Program-made: the position numbers and the translations under genes
Notes under the pieces: model-generated
What the model saw: only the letters and a program-made list of their open reading frames with translations
The model's database searches: none
What the model was told of the DNA's origin: nothing
Origin: Arthrobacter mangrovi
Lineage (GTDB): Bacteria > Actinomycetota > Actinomycetes > Actinomycetales > Micrococcaceae
DNA: 64,000 nt
Direction: 5' to 3'
Assembly (NCBI RefSeq): GCF_026011795.1
Contig: NZ_BRVS01000004.1
Span: 310,001-374,000 of the forward strand
Shown: in pieces, positions 12,494-20,207 of the stretch
How positions within the stretch are numbered: position 1 is the stretch's first letter
Layout of the letters: the number at the start of each line of letters is the position of its first letter

Positions 12494-12510
12494 GATTCGA
12501 ACGGCAGGTC

Positions 12511-13524
12511 CTACAGCGAGGAGTCCTTGCCCTCCTCCTTGCCCTTGGCAGCCTCGTCGGCCGAGGCACGCGCCACATGGGCCGCGCCTTCCGCCGCGCT
12601 GCTGGTCTTGGCTGCATCGGCAGCAGCACTGCTGGCATCACCGGAGGACGCAGCGGCTTCGTGTGCAGCCTCGGCGGACTTCTTGGCAGCGCCTTCCTGA
12701 GCATCCGCGGCATGGCGGGCCGTGCCGGCTGCCGTGGACGTGCTGGTCTCCGACGGTGCCGTGAAGCCGACGGTCTTCGCGGTTTCACCAGCCGGTGAAG
12801 CCGAGGTGGCCGACGTGCTGGAGGTGCTCGACGTGCTGGGAACGGCGGCGGGAGTCGGGGTCACAGGCGTCTTCCACGGATCTTCGACCGGACGGGCCGC
12901 GCGCCAGGCGGCGATGCCTGCGGCAACCGCAGCAGCAATGACGCCCACGATCAGCCAAGCCTTGCCCTTGCCCGACTTCTGCTGGCTCCGCAGGTCCTTG
13001 GCGGCCTGCTTTGCAGCCGCTTCGGCCGCCTTCCGGCCCTTGCGGACGGCTTTCTTGGAACCCGTGAGCTTGACGACGGCGCTTTCGACCTTGCCAGCGC
13101 CATAGCCCTTGTCCAGGCTGCGGGAAACGTTGTCCGCAGCCGTTCCGAGCGCGGTGGACAGGGTCGGGATGTAGCCGCCGACCACCTTGTCCTTGGCGTG
13201 GGTCAGCGCGGGCGCGGCCTTGTCCAGCGTGACCTGGAGGCGCGGAGCCGCGTCGTCGACGATCTGGGAGATCTTGGGAGCGATCTTCTCCAGTTCTTCC
13301 TGGATCTTCGGAGTCACGGTGGCGACGCCGAGCGACAGCTCATGCGCGGCCTTCTGGATCCCTTCCTGGATCCGGGGAGACGCCGTCTCGATGCCCTTTT
13401 CAATGCGGGGCACGGCCCAGTTGCGGGCTGCTTCCACCCGGGGGGTGGCCCACTCTTTCGCGCTTCCCACCCCGGCGACCACGGTGCCTTCAAGGTCACG
13501 GGTAATTCGTTCGTTTCTCTTCAC
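12511..13524 (-). CDS. Membrane protein with Pro-centred 11-residue repeats and Ala/Ser-rich tail
   Basis: I do not recognise a named family. The 337-residue protein has three parts. Residues about 22-112 form an amphipathic region in which Pro recurs every 11 residues (28, 39, 50, 72, 83, 94, 105), usually as [AVST]-P-[RK]-[IVL]; position 61 keeps the register without Pro. A basic stretch (about 156-188) precedes one transmembrane helix at 189-208. The remaining 125 residues are low-complexity Ala/Ser/Thr with many Glu and Lys. The hydrophobic helix after a long positive region suggests a cytosolic N-terminus and an exported tail, which is inference. The ATG start is at 13524; a convergent terminator follows. 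Confidence 0.75.
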   Translation of the reverse strand: MKRNERITRDLEGTVVAGVGSAKEWATPRVEAARNWAVPRIEKGIETASPRIQEGIQKAAHELSLGVATVTPKIQEELEKIAPKISQIVDDAAPRLQVTLDKAAPALTHAKDKVVGGYIPTLSTALGTAADNVSRSLDKGYGAGKVESAVVKLTGSKKAVRKGRKAAEAAAKQAAKDLRSQQKSGKGKAWLIVGVIAAAVAAGIAAWRAARPVEDPWKTPVTPTPAAVPSTSSTSSTSATSASPAGETAKTVGFTAPSETSTSTAAGTARHAADAQEGAAKKSAEAAHEAAASSGDASSAAADAAKTSSAAEGAAHVARASADEAAKGKEEGKDSSL

Positions 13525-13676
13525 TACTACCTCCCGGAGATGGCAACGGTTCCTTCTTAGCCTACGTTGTGCCCCGCAGAGGTGCTATGCACCGCACGGA
13601 ATATTCGGGAGTTTCACTGAGCGCGGAACCGCCGGAGAGGCGACGATTCCCGCGTCTTGCGTGGAAGAATGAGCCT

Positions 13677-14219
13677 ATGACTGCTATTCCCACAGCCAAA
13701 GCCACTATCCACACGAACCACGGCGACATCGTGGTCAACCTGTTCGGCAACCACGCGCCCAAGACCGTGAAGAACTTCGTCGGACTGGCCACGGGCGAGA
13801 TCACCTGGAAGCACCCGGCCACGGGCGAGGAATCCAACGCGCCCCTGTACGACGGCGTGATCTTCCACCGCATCATCAAGGACTTCATGCTGCAGGGCGG
13901 CGACCCGCTCGGCCAGGGCGTCGGCGGCCCCGGCTACCAGTTCGACGATGAGATCAACCCGGACCTGGACTTCACCGAGCCGTACAAGCTCGCGATGGCC
14001 AATGCGGGAATCCAGGGCGGCCGCGGCACCAACGGCTCCCAGTTCTTCATCACTACGGCGCCGACGACCTGGCTGCAGGGCAAGCACACCATTTTCGGTG
14101 ACGTGACGGACGAAGCGTCCCGCGCCGTCGTCGACAAGATCAACAACGTTGCCACGGACATGCGGGACAAGCCGCTCGAAGATGTGGTTATCAACAACAT
14201 CAGCGTCGAGCAGCTCTAG
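13677..14219 (+). CDS. ppiA: Cyclophilin-type peptidyl-prolyl cis-trans isomerase
   Basis: This protein catalyses cis-trans isomerisation of peptidyl-proline bonds. The family signatures are present: IFHRIIKDFMLQGGDP carries the catalytic Arg, and GSQFFITT follows, with AMANAGIQGGRGTNGSQF typical of bacterial cyclophilins. The 180-residue protein has no signal peptide, so it is cytosolic. ATG at 13677 is preferred over an upstream ATG at 13569, whose extension is not cyclophilin-like. AAGAAT ends 6 bases before the ATG, suggesting leaderless transcription. A terminator follows. Confidence 0.93.
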   Translation: MTAIPTAKATIHTNHGDIVVNLFGNHAPKTVKNFVGLATGEITWKHPATGEESNAPLYDGVIFHRIIKDFMLQGGDPLGQGVGGPGYQFDDEINPDLDFTEPYKLAMANAGIQGGRGTNGSQFFITTAPTTWLQGKHTIFGDVTDEASRAVVDKINNVATDMRDKPLEDVVINNISVEQL

Positions 14220-14230
14220 CCACCTCTTTG

Positions 14231-14272
14231 TCCCCGCCCCGTCTCCCATGACCGGGCGGGGATAACTTTTTT
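14231..14272 (+). terminator. Terminator between cyclophilin and rhomboid genes
   Basis: A 9-bp stem (14231-14239 with 14254-14262) is followed by TAAC and six T. It ends 16 bases before the next ATG, so the rhomboid promoter must overlap it or some read-through must occur. Confidence 0.75.
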
Positions 14273-14288
14273 GCAGGAGAACCTTCCC

Positions 14289-15146
14289 ATGTCCTATGGA
14301 ATGCAGGCGCAGCCACCGACGTCGGCGGTGCCCGTGTGTCCCCGCCACCCGGACCGCGTTTCGTACGTGCGCTGCCAGCGGTGCGGCCAGCCAGCCTGCC
14401 CGGAGTGCCAGCGCAGCGCCGCCGTCGGAGTTCAGTGCGTCGACTGCGTGCGGGAAGCCTCCCGCAGCATTCCTGTTGCCCGCACGGTGTACGGCGGAGC
14501 CGTTGCTCCCGGCAGGCCCCTCGTGACGATCGTACTGATTGCCATGTGCGCCGGGGCCTACCTCCTGCAGTGGGTGGTGCCCGGCTTCACGGAGATGTTC
14601 TGGTATGCCCCGCTCTACACCTTGCCCAACCCCGTCTACGACGCCGAGCCGTGGCGGATGCTCACGAGCGCCTTCCTGCATTCCCAGGGATTCTTCCTGC
14701 ACATCGCCTTTAACATGTATGCCCTGTGGATCCTCGGCAGCCATCTCGAACCGCTACTCGGCCGGGTGCGGTTCCTGGCGCTCTATCTGCTTTCCGCTAT
14801 CGGCGGTTCGGTCGCCGTCCTGTTGTTCTCCGCGCCCAATGTTCCGGTGCTTGGGGCCTCCGGAGCCGTCTTTGGCCTCTTCGGAGCGCTGTTCATCGTC
14901 CAGCGGCAGCGCGGCGGAGAGGTTAAATCGCTGTTGATCCTGATCGGCATCAACGTGGTGCTTGGCTTTGTAGTCTCCGGCATCGCCTGGCAGGCCCACC
15001 TGGGTGGCCTGGTCACCGGGGCCCTGGCGGCCCTCGTGCTGGCGTACGCGCCGCGGGGCAAGAAGCGGACGCTCCTCCAGAGCGGTGGGCTCGTGCTTCT
15101 GTTCCTGATCCTGGCGGGGGTCACCGCATTCACCGCGATCGGTTAG
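14289..15146 (+). CDS. Rhomboid-family intramembrane serine protease with N-terminal zinc-binding domain
   Basis: Rhomboids cleave transmembrane substrates within the membrane. This 285-residue protein starts with a B-box-like cysteine cluster (Cys17, His20, Cys29, Cys32, Cys37, Cys40, Cys50, Cys53) that probably binds zinc. Six or more membrane helices follow from about residue 78. The oxyanion motif HIAFNM (His138, Asn142), the nucleophile Ser191 in GASGAVFG and the base His237 in AHLGGLVTG are all present, so it should be active. The start is ATG 14289 with AGGAGAA upstream. The substrate is unknown. Downstream is a 1.3-kb gene-free region. Confidence 0.9.
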   Translation: MSYGMQAQPPTSAVPVCPRHPDRVSYVRCQRCGQPACPECQRSAAVGVQCVDCVREASRSIPVARTVYGGAVAPGRPLVTIVLIAMCAGAYLLQWVVPGFTEMFWYAPLYTLPNPVYDAEPWRMLTSAFLHSQGFFLHIAFNMYALWILGSHLEPLLGRVRFLALYLLSAIGGSVAVLLFSAPNVPVLGASGAVFGLFGALFIVQRQRGGEVKSLLILIGINVVLGFVVSGIAWQAHLGGLVTGALAALVLAYAPRGKKRTLLQSGGLVLLFLILAGVTAFTAIG

Positions 15147-15158
15147 GACGGGCCCTGC

Positions 15159-15207
15159 GGCCGGTCTGCGCGCGCCTTCGGGCGGGTACAGGCCGGCCAT
15201 TCTTTTT
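15159..15207 (+). terminator. Terminator after the rhomboid gene
   Basis: The outer stem of 10 bp, with one G-T pair (15159-15168 with 15189-15198), encloses an inner GCC-TTCG-GGC hairpin and is followed by ATTCTTTTT. Confidence 0.75.
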
Positions 15208-15275
15208 AAGCAGCTACCTCCGCACGTTTGCCCCTTGCCGCGTCGGGCAGGGGCCACTGGACTTCCCGCCACGAG

Positions 15276-16056
15276 TTATCCACACAGCTTGTCCACAGCG
15301 GGGATAACTTACACACATGTGATTCCACACGTGTGGAAACCGCCATGGCGCCGATTAAGGCCTGGGGACGACGATGGCCGGCCCAACTTATGCACGCCTG
15401 TGGAAAACTCTGTGCACAAGTGTGCACAAGCGGGAGGCAGGACTGCAGGGTGGCCCCTGTTCTCGCCGCTGCCCCGCAGGTCGTGGAAATGGCCAGGGAA
15501 CCCGCCATGCCGCGGACGAGCGGGAGGCTGCGCGGGCCCACGGCTCGGCGGCCGGTCGGCTTGATCCCCTGGAGGCCCCTAAGCGCGTTTGTCCTTCGAC
15601 CGGCCGTGGCCGCCATGGGGCAAACTCGTTCGTCCCGGCACCGGCCGGTCCTCCACAGAGCCCGGCGCGGATGTGCCGGCCCGACTGCGCTCCGGTCCGG
15701 CTTGCCGGACGAACTGCGGCTGCCGGAGCGGGAGCCTGGTGAAGGCGGGTTGCCACCCGTGCGAAGCAACTGGAGAGCGGCCCACCCGGCCGAGCCTCAG
15801 CACGAGACGGTAGGCGCCGGGGTCTTCCGTTCCTGCCGCTACGATGCGGTGGATTCCGGAGGCCCGATCTGGATTTCCCCAGCCTGCTTCACATCCGGGA
15901 GGGGTTATCCACACGACTTATGCACAGCGTGGAAAACTTACAAACCTGTAGTTTCCCCTTAAAACCGTTCTCTGGGGCCTCACGAAAGGACATCGGGGTC
16001 TGCAGCGTCCGGAGTTTTGCACTGCTGTGGATAACTCTGTGCACATCTGTGCAAAC
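15276..16056. repeat. Second cluster of DnaA-box-like sequences with repeated modules
   Basis: The gene-free span 15147-16500 carries perfect TTATCCACA at 15276-15284 (+), 15905-15913 (+) and 16026-16034 (-), and TTGTCCACA at 15289-15297 (+). TTATGCACA is at 15918-15926 (+) and TTTTCCACA at 15399-15407 (-). TGTGCACAA occurs in tandem at 15411 and 15421. Single-mismatch boxes are at 15388, 15928, 16038 and 16366. A 16-bp perfect palindrome TTCCACACGTGTGGAA is at 15323-15338. The segments from 15399 and 16026 match at about 26 of 29 positions. Open frames here look like GC-rich noise. This is denser than the dnaA-dnaN spacer; its role is unknown. Confidence 0.8.
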
Positions 16057-16500
16057 CACATGTTTGAGAATCTCCTTGCCGTCGACTGCTGAATGCTTTC
16101 AGCAGCACACCGGGATCCCCCGTTCCAACAGTGTCCTGAACGTGCGGACCCAGGAGGCGGAGCAAGAGGAGCGGAACCGGAAGACCCGGGGACAGAGGGC
16201 CTGCATTCCGAATAATTGGCATAACAATCGGAAATGTGACGAGGCGGGCCGCGGCGATCCAGTAACGTAGGACAACCAGTGTCCGGCTCGACCAGCCGGA
16301 CCCTCCAGACGGTCGCCGGCAGAACCGGGCGGCGGTCGAGCAAGTAACGCTGTGCGTACCGCATCTGTGGACAGCCGCCAGCCGCGGCGCCCTGCAAGGT
16401 AGAGGAACAGCCCTCCTGTATTTCAAGCCGTATGCACGCGCCGCGTTGCCCGACCATGATGACTCTTCCGGATAGCCGGAGCAGAGGAAAAGGAATTCAA
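16057..16500. other. Gene-free leader before malic enzyme
   Basis: This stretch contains no convincing gene. It includes an AT-rich patch at 16209-16238 (AATAATTGGCATAACAATCG) that is the likeliest promoter region for malic enzyme, and a single-mismatch DnaA box at 16366-16374. No confident -35/-10 pair can be fixed. Confidence 0.4.
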
Positions 16501-17682
16501 GTGACTGCCGAAGCCATCAGCACCTCTCCGATCGAACTGACCAGCGAAGAAATCTTCGCCGCGCACGAAGGTGGAAAACTCGCCGTCGGACTGACGGCAC
16601 CACTGGAGTCGAAGCGCGACCTGTCCATCGCCTACACACCGGGTGTCGCCCAGGTCAGCCGGGCCATCCACAGCGAGCCCGAGCTCGCCCGCCAGTACAC
16701 CTGGGCCTCGCGGCTCGTTGCCGTCGTCAGCGACGGCAGCGCCGTCCTCGGCCTCGGGAATATCGGCGCCAGCGCCTCCCTGCCGGTCATGGAGGGTAAG
16801 TCCGCGCTGTTCAAGCAGTTCGCCGGCCTGGACTCCATCCCCCTGGTCATCGAGTCCAACGACGTGGATGAGATTGTCGAGACGGTCGTGCGGATGCGCT
16901 CGAGCTTCGGCGCCGTCAACCTGGAAGACATTTCCGCACCGCGCTGCTTCGAGATCGAAGCCCGCCTGATCGAAGCGCTGGACATGCCGGTGATGCACGA
17001 CGACCAGCACGGCACGGCCGTGGTTGTCCTCGCTGCCCTCACGAACTCGGCCACATTCGTGGGCCGCGAGCTCTCGTCGCTGAAGGTCGCCATTTCGGGC
17101 GCCGGCGCTGCCGGCATTGCGGTGGCCGAAATCCTGCTGGCCGCCGGGATCGCCGACGTGACGATCCTCGACTCCCGAGGCGTCATCCACACCGGCCGCG
17201 AAGACCTGACGCCGGTCAAGGCGGAATACGCCGCGCGTACCAACCCGCGCGGTACGACCGGAGGCATCGTCGAGGCGCTCGACGGCGCGGACGTCTTCAT
17301 CGGCGTTTCCGCCGGCACCATCCCGGAGGAGGCGCTGGCAGGGATGTCCGACGACGCGATCGTCTTCGCGCTGTCCAACCCCGATCCGGAAGTCCACCCG
17401 GAGATCGCGGCGAAGTACGCCAAGGTCGTCGCCACCGGCCGCAGCGACTTCCCGAACCAGATCAACAACGTGCTGGCATTCCCGGGCATTTTCCGGGGCG
17501 CCCTCGATTCCGGTGCCCGGCGCATCACATCCGGCATGAAGGTGGCCGCGGCCAACGCCATTGCCGGCATCGCCACGGAGGAACTGAGCGCCGACTACGT
17601 CATTCCCAGCCCGCTGGATCCCCGGGTGGCCCCGGCCGTCACCGCGGCCGTGAGCGCGGCGGCCGAGGACGCCAAGGCCTAG
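16501..17682 (+). CDS. NAD-dependent malic enzyme
   Basis: This enzyme decarboxylates malate to pyruvate with reduction of NAD(P). The 393-residue length fits the short bacterial class. YTPGVAQVSRAI carries the catalytic tyrosine, KSALFKQFAG the lysine region, EDISAPRCFEIE and HDDQHGTAVV the metal and substrate sites, and ISGAGAAGIAVAEIL the dinucleotide fold. GTG at 16501 is chosen because AGAGGAAAAGGA lies just upstream and the longer in-frame start lacks conservation. Cofactor choice cannot be settled by eye. It is convergent with corA across a shared terminator. Confidence 0.93.
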   Translation: MTAEAISTSPIELTSEEIFAAHEGGKLAVGLTAPLESKRDLSIAYTPGVAQVSRAIHSEPELARQYTWASRLVAVVSDGSAVLGLGNIGASASLPVMEGKSALFKQFAGLDSIPLVIESNDVDEIVETVVRMRSSFGAVNLEDISAPRCFEIEARLIEALDMPVMHDDQHGTAVVVLAALTNSATFVGRELSSLKVAISGAGAAGIAVAEILLAAGIADVTILDSRGVIHTGREDLTPVKAEYAARTNPRGTTGGIVEALDGADVFIGVSAGTIPEEALAGMSDDAIVFALSNPDPEVHPEIAAKYAKVVATGRSDFPNQINNVLAFPGIFRGALDSGARRITSGMKVAAANAIAGIATEELSADYVIPSPLDPRVAPAVTAAVSAAAEDAKA

Positions 17683-17697
17683 AGCCAACGTTCCGGA

Positions 17698-17735
17698 CCG
17701 GTGCCCGCCCCTCTTCGAAGAGCGGCGGGCACCGG
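17698..17735. terminator. Bidirectional terminator between malic enzyme and corA
   Basis: A 12-bp stem (17698-17709 with 17724-17735) encloses a second palindromic stem CTCTTCGAAGAG. It sits in the 56-base gap between converging genes and is followed by GTTAAAG. Confidence 0.8.
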
Positions 17736-17738
17736 CCG

Positions 17739-18734
17739 TTAAAGCCACCTGTTGCGTTTGAATGCGACGTACAGCCCGACGCTCATGGCGAGCATCAGCA
17801 GCAGCGCCAGCGGGTACCCCCAGAACCAGCGGAGCTCAGGCATGAAGCGGAAGTTCATGCCGTAGACGGTCCCGACCAGGGAGGGTGCGAAGAGGATGGC
17901 CGCCCAGGCCGAGATCCGTTTGACCTGCTCGTTCTGCCGCACAGAGGTTGCCGTCATGCGTTCGGCCGCCAGCGTGGCACTGAGGCTCAACGCGTTCTGC
18001 AGCAGGGACCGGAAAGCCTGGGCCTGCCGCTTCTGGCGTACGGCCAGGTCCTGGACATGCCGCAGCCGGTGCCGCACCACGGGGTTGGACTCCGGGCCGT
18101 CCAGCTGGTCATGTATCGCTGCCACGGTTTCCTCCAGCGGTCCGGTGGCATGGAGGAAGGCCAGCACCTCGCGGTGCAGTTCGTAGGTCCGCCGGGAGAC
18201 ATCGGTCTGGCCGAGGAACAGTTGCTCTTCAATCTGGTCGATGTCCTGCTGCAGCCCGGCGAGGACCGGCTCGTAATCGGTCGTCACACGATCGAGGATG
18301 CCGGTAAAGGCCGCCAGCGGTCCCTGCCGCAGCAGGTGCGGATTCGCCTCCAGCGTCTGGAAGACCTGGTCGAGGTTGGGGAACTCGTCCTGCTGGACGG
18401 TAATGATGAAGTCCGGCCCCAGAAAGACGTGGAGTTCGCCGAACCTGATGCGGTTCCCGTCCTCCGCGTAGCGGGCCGGCCGCAGGACCGCCAGCAGCGT
18501 GGACTCGAAATGACCCAGCCGCGCCCGGGGATGGCCCAGCCGGGCGGCGTCGACGAAGAGCGCGGGAAGGCCGAATTCCTTGGCCACGGCCTCGAGTTCG
18601 GCGGGATCGGGCTTGTGCAGGCCGATCCAACTGATGCCGGAAAGCCGGCGGCGCGCCTGGAAGGCCTCATCGAGGCTGCCGGGGCTGAGCACCCGGACGC
18701 CGTCGACGAAGATTTTGTTCCCGGTCAGCGCCAC
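17739..18734 (-). CDS. corA: CorA-type magnesium/divalent metal transporter
   Basis: CorA forms a pentameric Mg2+/Co2+ channel in the membrane. The 331-residue protein has the soluble N-terminal funnel, a long coiled segment (LYHREV-like heptads, about 150-260) and two C-terminal membrane helices. The family signature YGMNF ends the first helix and the charged tail FKRNRWL closes the protein. It is read from a GTG start with a weak ribosome binding site. The crgA stop lies 13 bases upstream, so the two are probably co-transcribed. Confidence 0.92.
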   Translation of the reverse strand: MALTGNKIFVDGVRVLSPGSLDEAFQARRRLSGISWIGLHKPDPAELEAVAKEFGLPALFVDAARLGHPRARLGHFESTLLAVLRPARYAEDGNRIRFGELHVFLGPDFIITVQQDEFPNLDQVFQTLEANPHLLRQGPLAAFTGILDRVTTDYEPVLAGLQQDIDQIEEQLFLGQTDVSRRTYELHREVLAFLHATGPLEETVAAIHDQLDGPESNPVVRHRLRHVQDLAVRQKRQAQAFRSLLQNALSLSATLAAERMTATSVRQNEQVKRISAWAAILFAPSLVGTVYGMNFRFMPELRWFWGYPLALLLMLAMSVGLYVAFKRNRWL

Positions 18735-18747
18735 GGCCGCCGCCGTC

Positions 18748-18999
18748 TTAGGAACGCCAGCGCGTGGTCATCAGGAAGCCCACGATCGCGATGCCGAACC
18801 CGATGAGGATGTTCCAGGAGCCCGCCGCCGCTATCGGCCACTGAGCCTCGGTTATGTAGAACACGATGATCCAGAGCAGGCCGATCACCATGAGGCCGAA
18901 CATCACCGGCTTGAACCAGACGGGGTTCGGCTTGTACTGCGGTGCAGCCGCCGCCTCGGGCCTGCGCTCGGTCCGCTTACGGGGCTTCGACTCTGGCAC
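18748..18999 (-). CDS. crgA: Cell division protein CrgA
   Basis: CrgA is an actinobacterial integral membrane component of the divisome that interacts with FtsZ-ring and cell-wall synthesis proteins. The 83-residue protein has a basic cytosolic N-terminus, then two membrane helices (about 31-52 and 61-80), with the family pattern NPVWFKPVMFGLMVIGLLWI and WNILIGFGIAIVGFLMTTRWR. Its position near the pknB cluster and the PabA/TrpG gene matches other actinobacteria, although a class E sortase intervenes here. Confidence 0.94.
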   Translation of the reverse strand: MPESKPRKRTERRPEAAAAPQYKPNPVWFKPVMFGLMVIGLLWIIVFYITEAQWPIAAAGSWNILIGFGIAIVGFLMTTRWRS

Positions 19000-19215
19000 T
19001 GATCCTCCTTGCGGTCCGGCACCCAGCCGGGCGGGCCGCCGTCGTTGTGGGAAAAACGGGCAATGGCGGCTGGCCGTACAAGGTATTCTGCATAGTGAGA
19101 CTTTGGAAAACCAGCACCTTCTTGCGGTTTCAGTCTAGCTAATACTGCCGGCGGCCGGCGCCAGCACACGGGCGTATGCCCGCGGCCGCGGCAGACGGGT
19201 GATGCGTGGAGGACC

Positions 19216-20037
19216 ATGACGGACGTGAAGGATGCGGCTGCGCCGACACGCCGGGCTGCCCACGGCAAAGCCAAGGCAAGCGAGCGACGGCGCCGCAGTC
19301 CGTTCCAGGTCATCGTCCAGGTGTTCGGCGAGCTGCTGATCACGGCCGGGATCGTGCTGCTGCTGTTCGTGGCCTGGGAGCTGTGGTGGACCAACATCGA
19401 ATCGAACCAGAAGCAGGACGAAGCGCTCAGCAGCCTGTTCGAGGAGTTCGAGCAGGCACCCGCCGTGCCGGTGCCGCAGAACAGCGACGGCGGAGACTCC
19501 CCTGAGCCTGCCGACCCGCCGGTGCTGGACGAACCGGCGGAGGGCGAGACTTTCGGCGTCATCTACATTCCGCGGTTCGGCGAGAACCACGCCCGGCCGC
19601 TGACCGGCGGGGTCGGCCTCGACGTGCTCGACACGCTGGGGCTGGGGCACTATCCCGGCACGCAGATGCCCGGGGAGGTCGGGAACTTCGCCGTCGCGGG
19701 CCACCGGCAGACCCATGGGCAGGTGCTGGACCTCATCCACACCCTGGTGCCCGGCGACAAGATCTACATCCAGACCAAGGACGGCTTCTACACCTACGTG
19801 TTCCGCAACAACCAGATTGTGATGCCGGACCAGGTGGACGTGATCGCGCCGGTGCCGACGCGGCCTGACGCCCAGCCGACCGAGCGGTTCCTGACGATGA
19901 CCAGCTGCAACCCGCGGTTCGGCGCCGAGGAACGGATCATCGCCTACGCCGTCATGGACAGCTGGCAGCCGGCCTCGGAGGGACCGCCGAAGGAAATAGC
20001 GGAGCGCGTCGCCGAGTTCTATGGAAAGGGAGGCTGA
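19216..20037 (+). CDS. Class E sortase
   Basis: Class E sortases are membrane transpeptidases that cleave LAxTG-type sorting signals and attach proteins to peptidoglycan in high-GC actinobacteria. This 273-residue enzyme has a basic N-terminus, one membrane helix at about residues 36-56, an extracytoplasmic linker rich in Glu and Pro, and the catalytic domain with His163 (AGHRQTHGQ), Cys231 (TMTSCNP) and Arg240. GGAGG precedes the ATG. No substrate gene with a sorting signal is adjacent. A small membrane protein follows after 3 bases. Confidence 0.92.
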   Translation: MTDVKDAAAPTRRAAHGKAKASERRRRSPFQVIVQVFGELLITAGIVLLLFVAWELWWTNIESNQKQDEALSSLFEEFEQAPAVPVPQNSDGGDSPEPADPPVLDEPAEGETFGVIYIPRFGENHARPLTGGVGLDVLDTLGLGHYPGTQMPGEVGNFAVAGHRQTHGQVLDLIHTLVPGDKIYIQTKDGFYTYVFRNNQIVMPDQVDVIAPVPTRPDAQPTERFLTMTSCNPRFGAEERIIAYAVMDSWQPASEGPPKEIAERVAEFYGKGG

Positions 20038-20040
20038 TCC

Positions 20041-20205
20041 GTGTACGCCTGGATCTTCCGGCATCTGCCCGGACCGCTTTGGGTGCGGATCATCCTGTCG
20101 GTGCTGCTGGTGGCCGCCGCCGTGGTGCTGCTGATGGAGTACGCCTTCCCCTGGCTCTCGCAATTCAACCCCCTGACCGACTCGACGATTGGCGTCACTG
20201 AATAA
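20041..20205 (+). CDS. Small membrane protein between sortase and PabA genes
   Basis: This 54-residue reading frame starts with GTG at 20041, three bases after the sortase stop, and ends two bases before the next ATG. It reads VYAWIFRHLPGPLWVRIIL and then a hydrophobic helix (about residues 15-38), ending near NPLTDSTIGVTE. AAGGGAGG upstream is a strong ribosome binding site. Tight packing between two genes in the same direction and a clean membrane helix support it as real. I do not know a function. Confidence 0.75.
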   Translation: MYAWIFRHLPGPLWVRIILSVLLVAAAVVLLMEYAFPWLSQFNPLTDSTIGVTE

Positions 20206-20207
20206 CC

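Noticed and set aside
15323-15338. Possible parS centromere site
   Set aside because: Only the CACGTG core agrees with the parS consensus TGTTTCACGTGAAACA; the outer half-site bases differ.
15206-15962. Overlapping open frames on both strands in the DnaA-box region
   Set aside because: Their products are Arg/Ala/Pro-rich without motifs, they overlap each other, and they contain the box repeats; noncoding is the better reading.
16432-16500. Upstream ATG extension of malic enzyme
   Set aside because: The strong ribosome binding site lies after this ATG and the extra residues do not fit the family N-terminus.
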